A stretch of 64,000 bases of DNA from DAOMNN01 sp050486545 (lineage in GTDB: Bacteria; Pseudomonadota; Gammaproteobacteria; Burkholderiales; Rhodocyclaceae), in contig JBJHDM010000012.1 in the NCBI GenBank assembly GCA_050486545.1, positions 1 to 64,000 of the forward strand, read 5' to 3'. The notes under the pieces were generated by a model. The model worked only from the letters and a program-made list of their open reading frames with translations. It ran no database searches and had not been told where the DNA came from. A program made the position numbers and the translations under genes. Below are positions 21,701-33,700 of this stretch, one piece after another. The number at the start of each line of letters is the position of its first letter. Positions within the stretch are counted from its first letter, which is position 1.

Positions 21701-24700
21701 CTTCGATCAGGCTGCCCGCCTCGCGCATCAGGATGGAGCCGGCCGCGCCCAGCGAGACGTTGCCGCCGGCCGCTTCGACGCGGTCGATCCACAGGTCGCC
21801 ATCCGGATTGCGCAACGGGTCGGCGAGCTGGTCGAGATGGATGTTCCCGCCTGCGCTCGATGCCGACAGCGTGCCCGAAAGGCGGAGGTGCAGCGGATCT
21901 CCGTCGCGGCCGATGTCTCCGCCGGTCGAGACGAGGTCCAGATCGTGCGCGAAGATCATGTACTGGTCGGACAATGCGCGGATCGCGGCCGCCTGGATCG
22001 AGGTGTTGCCGCTCTCGTTGAGCAGGTTGCCGCCGATCAGCACGCGGCCGTCGGACGTGATGTCGAGCAGACCCGTCTCGAAACCGGTGAAGCGGATCGC
22101 GATGTCGTGGTCGGCCTTGACGCTGTGCGTGTAGAAGTCCTTCACGCCGCGCTGCCGCTCGACCCACTGCCAGTAGGTGTACTCGGTGCACAGTCCCAGG
22201 AAGGTGCTCGAGCAGCGGCGGCCGCTGGAACCGGGCAGCGTCTCCCATTCGCTCATCGAAACCTGGCTGTAGCTGTAGGCGTACTGCCCGCCCCCTGCGT
22301 GCACGCCGCCCAGATCGCCGGTACGGGCGAGGAAATCGCCCTGCAACAGGGGCTCGTTGTCAGTGAACCACTGGTCGAGATAGTTCTCCCAGTTGTAGTT
22401 CGCAGGGATGATCCAGTCGAGATCGAACAGGCCGAAGAAGGAGGCCGATTTCTTCTCGAAGTAATAGCTGCGCTTCTCCACTGCCCCGCGCCCCGTCACC
22501 CATGCGTAGCGCAGACCTGCGGTCGGGCTGTAGGCGGCGGTCGTGCCTGCGTATGGGTCGACGACGAAATGGTTCGCGCGGCCGTCGGTGTCCAGCGTGC
22601 GGTTGTCGACGACGTGCACGAGGTCGCCGATGCGGCTGTAGGTCGTCGTGCGGTAGTCGCCGACCTCTACGCCGCCGACCAGGCGTTTGCCGTCCTCGAT
22701 GCCGAGGTCGACGATGCGGATCGTGCCCTCGACGCCCCGGCCGGTATCCAGCGTGTTGAGCAGCAGATCGTGGTTGGTCTCGTTGACGATACGAATGCTG
22801 CCGAAACCGTCGATGACTTCGAGCTGGCCGCCGCCGGTACTCATCATCTCCCCGACCAGCTCGATGTAGCCGCCCTGCACCCGTACCCCGTCGAGTTCGA
22901 TGCGCTGCTCTTCTGCATTCCACCACGCCTTGCGCCGCGCGCCGCCGAAGCCCTGGCTCGCGCTCTCGAGGATGTCGACCTCGGTCGAGGCGCCCGGCTC
23001 CATCGAACCCCAGGTCCATTCGGTCAGCTCGACCAGGCGCAGCCCCTCGGTCGAATGGCCGTTCGCGATGGCCGCGTCGTAGGCCGCCTGGGCATCGGCA
23101 ATGACCGTATCCAGGGCTGCCGGCAGCACGATTGCCCACTCGGGCAGGCCGGAGCGGATCGTACCGTTGATGTTGAGGTAGCGTGCGCTGATGTAGACGT
23201 TGTTTGCGGCAATCACCAGACCGTCGCTCGTGTGCTGGATGTTCGACGTCGAGCTGCCCTTGTACGGTTCGCAGTTCGTGCCGCTACCCGTCACGCATTC
23301 GTTGGCGTGCGCTTGGCTCTGCCACAGGTACTTCGGATCGCCGGTGATGTGGCGGAAGGTCGGCACGTAGTTGAGCACGAAGTCCAGGCCGGCGTCGATC
23401 TCGAGCTGGCCGGCGTTGAGTTCCGCGCTGACGACGACGCTGCCGGTCGAGGACAGGGCCACGAGTCCGCCGACGTTGTTGAGGTCGCCGACGACCCAGA
23501 TGTCGGGTGCGCGATAGCGACCGTCGTACAGCGCGCCGTCGGGATCGTAGTGGTTGACGACCCGGATGAGCGGGTCGGCGGTCGTGGCAGCCGTCTCGAT
23601 CGTCCCGAAGGCGGCCTCGCGCCGCCCGTAGCCGTCGATGATGACCCAGGAGGGGTGGCGGTTGCGATCGGCGATCCCGGCATTCGTCGTTTCGGGTCGG
23701 TTGTTGAACACCAGCCTGCCGCGATCCAGCCACGGGATCTCCATGCCGTGGATGCGCAGGTAGTACGGGGTGTAGTTGTCGATGAGGATGCTCGCATCGC
23801 CCGGCGCGGAGATGTCGCCGGTGCCGACGAGCAGGTCCGCGGTGACGAACACGTTGCCGGGGCTGGCGAGGATCGGGTCGAGATCGATGACCGTGAGCAC
23901 CATGTCATTGTTGCCGGCGAAGTTCTCCAGATCCTCGAGCGTGAGGGGCGTCCCGGCTTCGCCGTCTGCAGCCGGTGTTTCGCCGTTCAGGTTCAGGGTC
24001 GCGAGCTGAGCGACCAGACGGTCGATCTCGGCCCGGTAGGCGGCGACTGCAGGGCCGTTGCCGGCATGGTCGGCCATCAGCCCCTGCAATTCGGAGATCC
24101 GGTCCCAGATCGACACGACCAGAGAGACGTGATTCACCGAAAACGACACGCCCTCGGAGATGTTGCCTTCGTCGACACGGTGGGTCGACAGATCATGACC
24201 CCCCTGCGGCCAGTTGCTGTCGAAGTCGATGCGCAGCCACTGGTGGTTATGGATGCCGGCCTCGGCCGAGCCGTCTACGAGCACGATGCGGTCGCTGTGC
24301 CGGATGCTGTCGCCGGCCACGGTCTCGAGCGAGACCTCGTCGGCGCCGACCAGGCCGCCGATTGCGTTGCCGATGTCCTCGGCAGCCTGGCGGTACAGGT
24401 CCTTCGCGACCCCGAGCGCATTGACGAACAGCTGCGCGTCGCGGGTGCCCAGATGCACGTCGCGCACGCTGGCCACGCGTGCGCCGTCCTCGATGACGAC
24501 GAGGCTGTCATTGCGCGCTTCGGCCAGGGCATGCGGCAGACCCGGAATCGGGATCGCCGTCTTGTTGAACAGGTCGGTGTTCGCGCGCAGGTCCAGGTAG
24601 GTCAGGCTGCCGGAGATGTTCGTCAGATCGATCTCGCGCTGCCCCGGCATCAGCCGGATGTCCCCGTACGCAAGCAGTTCGGCATCGGAACCGACGACGA

Positions 24701-27700
24701 TACGCTGGCGCGCAGTGGCTACCGATTCGCTGCGTCCCTGCGCCGCGCCGGCCAGGCCGTAGGTCTTGGCGTTGGCCGAGGTCGCGATCTCGGCGTTCAT
24801 GCGCGTCGTTGCGAGGATCGCCCCGACGCTGTCCAGCCGTGCACCGGTGCCGATCAGGATTGCCATGCCGACGGGATCGGTTGGGGTGCCGGCCGTGTCG
24901 TTGACGCGGATCAGCGATTCGGCCCGGGCGATCGTGACCGCACCGCCGGTGTCCAGGCGGGTCTGGTCGCGCAGATCCACCGTCTCCTGTGCGGAGAGCA
25001 GGATGCGCCCCGGGTTGACCAGCGGATTGCCGATCACCGCCGCTTCGGCACCCTCGCCGACGCGCACCCGGGTGCGGAACGTGACCGCCGTCTCACTCTT
25101 CACCGCGGCTGCATTCAGCACGCCGCCCGAGGCGCCCCGGGCGTTGTCGCCGGAAATGCGGTTCTTGATCGCGCGGTTGTCGGCGCTCAGCTCGATGTTC
25201 GACGCGACGACCCGCGCACCGTTGCCGAGCGAGGTCTCGACCGTGGGCCGGATCGTGTGCTCGACCCATGCGCCGCTGGCCCCCGCGACCGAGGCCTGGA
25301 CGCTGTTGGCCGAGCCGTCGAAGTCGGCCAGGTGATTCGCACGCACGATCAGGTTGCCGACCGTGAGCGGGTCCGTGCCCGACACGCCCTCTCCCTGGAT
25401 GCGGGCATGCGTGCGCGAGGCGTCGAGCGTCTTCGACAGCGCAGCGGCGCCGGCGAGGACGCCGCCGCTGCCCGAGGTGGTGCGCGCGAGCAGGATGTCG
25501 TGGCCGTTGGCGGTGACCGTGAGCGTGCCGGCGGGGCTGTCCAGGTGGCCGTCGAACGCGGCCAGCGTGTTGCTGTACGCGTTCGCATCGGCGAGCACGG
25601 CTCCGGCCGCCACGAGCCCGAGCGCGACGCCGATCGCGTCGGCCTCCTGACGGGTGTTGTTGACCGCACGGACCTCGATCGTCTCGGCGCCGTGAATGGT
25701 GGCTCCGCGGGCCACCTGGGCCGTGCCGTGCGCCCGCGATTCGGCCTTGGCGACGGTCGCGTTCGCACCGAGCAGCAGGCCGCCGGTGCCGACGATCGCA
25801 TAGGCCTGCGCGGTGCGCTGGCCGGTCGGCACGAGCACGCGGCCGACGATGTCCAGCTCCCGCGCATACACGGTGGCGCCGCTGCGGACATACGCCTGCA
25901 CGTCAGTGCGGGCCGTTGCTTCGGCGACCGCGGCACCGATGCCGGCGCCGGCCGATACGGCGCCGCCGGCCGCACGGGCGTAGGTGTTCGGGCGTGCGGC
26001 CGCATCGACCGAGAGGGTGACATGGCCGCGGTGATGGGCGTCGTCGGCGCCGATCGTCGCTTCCTCGCCGACCTCGGCGACAACCGTGCTGCGTTCCTCT
26101 GCGGTCGCGACCGCCGCGTTGGCGGCGACGAGCAGTCCGCCCGCGGCACCGATGGTCTCGGACGAGATGCGTCCGCCCACCGTCGCATGGATCGAGACGT
26201 CGAGCGCCGCCACCGGGCCCGAGGATGGCAGGCTCGCCAGCGGATTCAGCAGGCCCACCGTTGCGCCCGGCGCGATGCCCGCGGAGACGTCGCTGTGCTT
26301 GAGCGCACGGGAGACCGCGACCCCCGCCGCGGCGGCGCCGAGCGCCATGCCGTTCGCCTCGGAGGCGATGCTCGTCGTGTCCTCGGCGGTGATGGCCAGT
26401 GTCCCGTCCCCGATCCTCAAGTCGCCACCGGCGCTGGCATTCACGCGATTGCGGACCTGCACGTCCGACCAGGCCGCGCCCAGGCCGATGCCCAGCGATG
26501 CGCCGCCCGCCCAGGTCACGACCTCGGCCGCCGCGCCACCCGCGCCGTCGCGGTCGTAGGCGCCGACGGTGATCGAGCCGGCGCTCTGCACGGTGGAGGC
26601 CTCGATGACGGATTCGACGCGGTTGGCGATGCGCGTCACCGCGACGGCACCGCCGACGCCCGCGATGCTCAGCCCGATCGCGCCGGCTCCGACCAGGGTG
26701 TCGGTATGGGTGCGGCTTTCGGCAGTGACCGAAACCGATCCTGCACGCACGGTGCTGCCGTGGATGCCGCTGGTCACCGCATGGTCGCCCCCGGCCCGGA
26801 CCGCGCTTCCGACCCCGCCGCGCGAGACGCCCGAGAGCGCGGTGCGCTCGTCGGTGCTGAGCATGTCGACGCTCGGATCCAGATGGTTGTCCGCGGTGAC
26901 GGCGCCGTCGACCATATCGAGGCTGCTCCCGTCGTCGCGGTCGATCTCCCCGCCGAGCACGTCCGCTCCCGGTCCGCCCTGGCCGAGCAGGATCACGCCG
27001 ACGCCGCCGGACAGCGCGATGCCGCCGCCGACCGCACCCGAGATCGTCAGGTGCTCGATCTGCCAGTCACGTTCGGCTGCGACGGTAACCGCCTGGGTGG
27101 TATTGATCGTGCTGTCGGCGATCCAGGCGGCGGTATTGCTCTGGCCGACGAGCACGTTGACGGCCGCCGATACGGCGGTGCCGCCGAGCGCCACACCACC
27201 GGCGATGCTGTGGACCGTCAGCGTGTCCGTCGCCAATATTTCCGCCTGGCGTGCACGCTGGTTCGCGTGGTTCAGCTCGACGTTGTCGAGCCAGGCGTGC
27301 GTGGTGGTGTCGACGAGTACCACCGAGGCCATGCCGGCCAGTGCGGTGCCGGCCAGGCTCGCCCCCGCGGCGATGTTGTTGACCTGCGTCGTCGTGGTGG
27401 CCTCGACGCTCAGGTCCCCGGTCAGTTCGAGGCCGCTCGGCGTGCCCACGTCGTGCGGAGCGTCGGCGATGAAGGCGGTGGTAGTCGCTTCGTTGATGAT
27501 GACCGAGACCGCAGCGGCACCGGCCAGTCCGCCGAAGCCCAACGCGCCGGCGATATGGCTGAAGGCCGAGTCGCTGTCAGCCTTGACCGAGAGATCGCCC
27601 GCGCGGATGCGGCTGCGTTCGACCGAGGCCGAGGTCCGCGTATCGACCACGCTTACCGGGGCCGAGCCGGTCAGCGCCGCGGCCCCTGCGCTGCCCGAGG

Positions 27701-30700
27701 CAGCGATCGCAGTGATGCCTTGGGTGCTGCGTGCGTCGACCATGACGCGCTCGCGCGCGTCGACGGCGGCGTCGGCAATGGATGCGACGGTCACCCGGTC
27801 GACGAGGTCGACCGCTGCGGCCCCGCCGATCCCGACCAGGCCGACCCCCAGTCCGGCGACGACCCCGGCGGTGTGCGCATGGCTGCTGGCCTTGACGTCG
27901 ACCTGCTGGCGGGCATGGGCGTCGCCGTTGTCGGCGTTGATGGTCGCGCCGTCGATGACGGCCTGCGTCTCGCCGCCGATACGATTGACGTTGACCGTCG
28001 CGGCCAGGCCGACCGACCCCTTGGGGTTGACCGCGATGCCGACCGATCCGGCGGCCACCGCGACATGCTGGGTGCTCGTCGCATTGACGGCGAGGCCATG
28101 AACCTCGCGGTCGGCGACTTCGTACAGGCTGGTCGTGGTGACCTGTCCCGAGTACTCGTCGAGCGATTCGTTCGCGCGGCCCGCGTCGAACACGATCGTG
28201 GCCGGACGGTTCGCGAGCCGGCCGCTGTTGACGGTCAGCGCTGCATCCTGCTCGGCGAGGGCGGTCACGCGCGTTGCGGCGCCGTCGATCGCGGCGGTGG
28301 TCACACCGTCGATCAGGTTCACCGCGACCGACCCGGCCATGCCACCGACCACGCCGAAGCCGAGCGCACCGCCGATCACCTGGACCGTGTCGCGGTTCTC
28401 GGCCAGCACGCCGACGTTGTTGCGCGCGAACACGTCGGCGCCGTTCGTGATGCGCGCGTCCACCTCGGTGCCGACGAGGTTCACCGACACCGAGCCGGCG
28501 ACGCCGGCCTTGCCGCCCGCCGCGAGGCCGGCCGCGAGGGTCTGGATCAGCGCCTTCGAGTAGCCGTCGACGACCAGGTCGCGCACGCGCAGCGTGCCGC
28601 CGCTGACCGACGCGGAGACGAGGGTGTCGATGCGGTTGACGGTCGAAGCGAGCCCGAATGCGGCCTTGCCGGCGCCCTGCAGGCTGCCCGAGGCGGCCCG
28701 GATCGTCGAGTCGTCGCGGGCGGCGACGTGCGCCTGCAGCGTGCCGGCGCCAGGATCGCCGATCCCGGCGTTGAGCGTGGTATTCGCGATCCCCGCCTCG
28801 GCGCGGGTCTGGATGGTACTGACAGCGACCGAGCCGCCCGCGGCCACGCTACCGGCGAACTGGCCGGTCGCCGCGAGGGTCTGCACGTCCGATTCGAGTT
28901 CGGCGCGCACGTCGAGCGTGTCGGTGACGCGCAGCTCGGCCCCGTCGATCGTGGCCGCGAACCGGTTCGCCGCGCCCTCCGTCCAGCCGCCGATCTCGTT
29001 GTACGCGACCGCCATGCCGATGGCGGCCTTGCCGGCGCCGGCGATATTGCCGGCCAGCGCCCAGATGTCCGCGCCCTGGCCGTCGCCGGCCTGCACCGTG
29101 AGCGTGCGCGCGTCGAGCACGGTGCCGTTCGTGAGGGCGGCCTCTACGGTCTGGCCGATGCGGTTGATGACGACCGAGCCGCCGAGCGCCGCCTTGCCGG
29201 CCGCCGCGCCCATGATCGCACCGCCGTAGATCGCACTCGAGGAGGTCGCCGAAACCTGCGCCTCGCGATCGGTCTCGGTGCCGCGGTCGAGCACCACCAA
29301 GGCGCCGTCGAGGCCTGCGCGGGTCGTGGTCGTGATCTCGTTGTAGCCGACCGCGGCGCCGACACCGGCCTTGCCGCCGAATGCGAGCGCGCCTGCAACG
29401 CTGTAGATGCGGCCTGTCTTGTCCGCCTCGATGCTCAGGTTGGCGGCACGTACGTCGGCGACCGGATCCGGGTCGCCTTCGGCGCGCGACTTGCCCACGA
29501 CCGTGGCTGTCGCCTCCGAGCGGATCACGTTGGCGACGACCGAGCCCACGCCGGCGAACTTGCCGGTCGCGACCCCGCCGCCGACGGCCACGCCGACGAC
29601 CTGGGCAGTGTCGGCCGCAGCAACCGTGACCGTGCCGGCCGCATCGACCGACGAATCGACGATCTGCGCGGTATAGGTGCTCTCGATCCAGTTGCCGACG
29701 AAGGACAGCCCGATCGCCGCCTTGCCCGAGACGCTCAGCGTGCCCGCCACGCCGATGATGGCTTCGCCGGTGCCGTCCGGGCGCGGCAGCTCGGGCAGGT
29801 CGCCCAGCGCATCGCCGTCCTCGACCGCCTCGTAGTCGGGGTCGAAGGCTTCGCCGCCGTCGAAGTCGGCCCCCGGTTCGTAGGCGCGGCCGGCAAAGGC
29901 GGCCTGGGTGCCGAGCGCCGGATCGTCGCTGGTCCCCGCGGCGATCACGTCGACGTTGCCGCGCACGGAGGCGAGCACCGTCCCGTCCTCGATGCGCGCC
30001 CCGACGTCGTTGCCGATGCGGTTGAACACGCCCGACCCGCCGATCGCGGCGGTGCCGGACTTGTTCACGCCGACCATCGCGGCCAGCCCGAGGATGCGAT
30101 TCTGGGTGAGCGCCTGGACGTGCACGTTGCCGACGTTCGTCAGAGCGGCGTCGACGATCGCAGCGTCGACGGTGTTGCCGATCAGGTTCACGCTGACCGC
30201 GGCGCCGACGCCGACCGCGCCGCCGAGCGCGAGCGCGCCGCCGCCGCTGGCGATGCGCGAGCGGTCGTAGGCGAGCACACCGACGTGATCCTGCGTGGCA
30301 TCGTGACCGATCGGGATTGCCCGGTCGATGCGGATCGTGCTGTCCTCGATCGTGGCGAGGGTCTCGTTGCGCGTGCGTGCGATCGACACCGAGCCGGCGA
30401 TCGATGCCGACTTGGTGTCGCCTGCGCTGGTATTGACGGCCAGTCCGAGGCCGACCGCGATCTGGTCGCCGGAGGTGATGGCCTCGACGTTCACCGTGCC
30501 GGCGTCGATGAGCTGCGAGCCGCGGACCGCGGCCTCGGTGGTGTTCTCCAGCAGGTTGTACGCGACCGCGCCGGCGATCGCGACCGACTTGTTTCCGCTG
30601 CCGCCGCTCTTGTCGGCGCGATACAGCGCACCGGCACCGGAGACGCTGATGAGGTCGGTGTCATTGACCGCAACGACGTCGACGCGCGCAAGCCCCACCG

Positions 30701-33700
30701 CATCGAGCGGCGCGAGATCGGCATCCTCGATCCATGCGCGGGTCGTCATGTCCGACAGGTTGATCGTGGCCGAACCGGAGACGGCCAGCCCGAAGCTCTG
30801 GCTGGACTTCTGCTGGCTGTGCTGCGATTGCGTGGTGTCGTCCTCGGCCGCGAGGTTGGTCGGGTTCAGCCCGCCGGCGTCCGGGCCGTCCGGGTTCTGC
30901 TGGTCGGCGGCCGATTCGGACGCGTCGGCGTTGTCGTTCAGGGTGTCGACGCCCAGGTCGAGCGTGTCCTCGTCGTCGGCGGTGGCCTCGTCCGCGCCCG
31001 CGTTGGCCGCTGCGCTGCGCCCGTCGAGCGCCTGTGTCGTGCGTCCGCCCAGCCCCTCGCCGCGGTCGCCGCTCTCGCCTTCGCTCGAGCCGCCGGACAG
31101 GCTGCCGGCCAGCGCGCCGGTCCCGGCAATGCCCTCGGTGCGCGCCGCGACGCGCACGAAGTCGGCCTGCACGGCCGGGTCGAGGACGTCGGCACGCACC
31201 TGCGCGGAGCCGAAGCGCAGCGGATCGAGACGCGCGATGTCACCGACGAAGGCGCTGGTCGTCGCGTTGAGGTCGTTCGCGGCGACCGCGAAACCGAGCG
31301 CCGCGTTGTCGGCCGAGGTCAGCGCGCCGGCGACCGACCAGATCGACAGCAATTGCTGCGCGTCCACCTCGAGTTCGCGCGTGCGGATGGTCGCCTCGTT
31401 GCTGATCGCGGCGTGGGTCTGGTTGTCGACGCGCGTGAGCGTGACGATGCCGTTGCCTGCGATGCCGCTGCCCGAGCCCGAGGTCGGGCTGATCGCGATC
31501 ACCTGGTCGAAGGCGTGCGCGGTGACCGCGACGTCGGCCGACTCGGCGGTGATCACGGTGCCGGCATCCACGCCGGCCAGCGCGGTGTTCTCGTGGTTGA
31601 CCCAGTTGAACGCGGCACCCAGCGCGAACTTGCCGCCGTCGCCGGACATGCCGGGGTTGAGCAGGGAATCGAAATTGCCTGCGACGTCGATCGTCGCGGT
31701 GTGCGTGGCGGCCGCCACGGTCACGGCGCGCGCCCACGAGAACGTGTCCGCCTCGGCGTCCTCGTCGTCCGGATCGGCAGCGCGCAGTTCGGTGGTGAAA
31801 CGCGGTCCGTCGGCGCCGAGGTCGTCGGCCGCATGCGCCGTCAGTGTGCTGCCTTCCCCGACCCAGGCGACCGCCCGGTTCGTGAAGTCGACGTAGTTGA
31901 CCGCGCCCGCGATCGTGACCGAGTCGGCCTCCGACGCCGCGGTCGCGCTCGCGTAGGTGTGGATCTGCGCCTTGGCCCAGTCGGTGATGCGCCCGTCGAC
32001 GTCGTCGATGCCGGGTTTGCCCTTGAAGAACGCGATCCAGCCGTCCAGATCGGTCCACATGTCGAGGCTTGCGCCCAGTGGCAGCGACACGGTCGCACCT
32101 ACGCCGACGTGCTCGGCCTCGATCGAGACGTTGCGCCCGACCAGCGCCTCGGCGGTGTTCGCGTACAGCCCCACCGCGACTGCCGCACCGAGGCTCACCG
32201 GCGTGCCGCCGTCGCTGGATTTCGAGATCGTGCCGGCCTCGGCCCAGTTGCGCAGGCCGCTGTCCTCGATGCGGGCGACGATCGCGACGTCGCCGCCAGC
32301 CAGCACGTCGGTATCGTCCTCGACCGTCGCGCGCACGGTCCGGTCGGTGAAGTTCAGCGCCAGCGCGCCGCCGAGCTTGAGGCTGAAGTCGCCGCCACCC
32401 GCGCCCTGGTCGTCGCCCGCGTCGGCCATGCGGCCGTCGAGCTTGTCCTCGCCCTGTTCGGCCTTGCCGCGGGTGAAATCGGTCGAGCCGCCGTCGTTGC
32501 CCGACGTCTGCGCACTCTCATCGGCTTCCTCGCTGTCACCGGCGCGCGTCGTCGCCTCGACTTCGTTCAGCGACGAGGCGAGGTCGGCGAAGACGAGCAC
32601 GTCGCCGTCGCTTTCGACGCGTGCGGCCAGCGTCGCGGTCGTCGTCGCATCCAGATCGGCGACCGCAGCGGCGATGCCCACCGCCGCGCCGCCTTCGGCT
32701 TCGGCATTTGCGACGGTGCTGTGGCGTGTCGCATCGGCGGCTTCGATGCGCAGCGCACCGACGCGCAGGCGGGGGTCGGTGCCGCCGGTCGCGCTGCGTG
32801 CGAGCGCCTGCGTGCTTGTCTCCAGTTCCGAGTACGCGACGGTCGCCGAAAAGCCGACCTTCGCGCTGCCCGAGACCGCGCTCGAGGCCGACACCACGGT
32901 GTCGGTGTCGCCGTGGGCGGCTACCGTCAGGGTGCCGTCGGTGGTCAAGTTCGCAGTGCCCTGATCGAGTTCGGCACGGGCCGAGCCCGCGAGCATGCCC
33001 AGCGCTACCGCCGCGCCGACGCCGACGGTTTCGCCGGCTTCGCCGCTGACCGGGGTGAGCACGACCATGCGGTCGCTGCGGGCCGCGATCACGTTGAGGT
33101 CGGCGCCGGTTCCGGTGGCGTTGACTTCGGCCTGCTTCAGTTCGGCGACGACGTGGGTGTCCTGGCGTACCCAGTTGAACGCCCCGCCGATGCCGACCTT
33201 GCCGCTTTCGGCGCGGTTGCCCGCCACCGTGATCGTTTCGACGCGTGCACGGGCCTCGACGTCGAGCACGCCGGCGAACGTCAGCAGGCGGTCGGCGTCC
33301 TCGTCGGCCGCGGCGGGCGCGTCGCCGTCGAGTGCGATCGTCGCGCCGGTGCCGATCCGTGCCGTGGCATGGCTGTCGACGTCCAGGTAGTTCACCGAAC
33401 CGGCGAAGCTCACGATGTCGCCAGCGCCTTGCACCGATGCGCTCGCAAAGCCGTTGAGCGCGTCGGCGTCCGCATCCTCGCCGCCGAAGTCGCCGATCCC
33501 GGGCGCCTCGCCGCGTGCCGGCATGTCCAGTTCGGCGGCGACGCGCAGGCGGCCGGCGTCGATGTACAGGTTGCCCGCATCGAGCGTACCGTCCGGGTCG
33601 CCTCCGGCCGGATCGCCGAGCAGTGCATCGGCGCGTTGTGCGAGCAGTGTCACGCTGACCGCAGCGCTGACGCTGATCCCACTGGCCGACTCGCCGTCGG

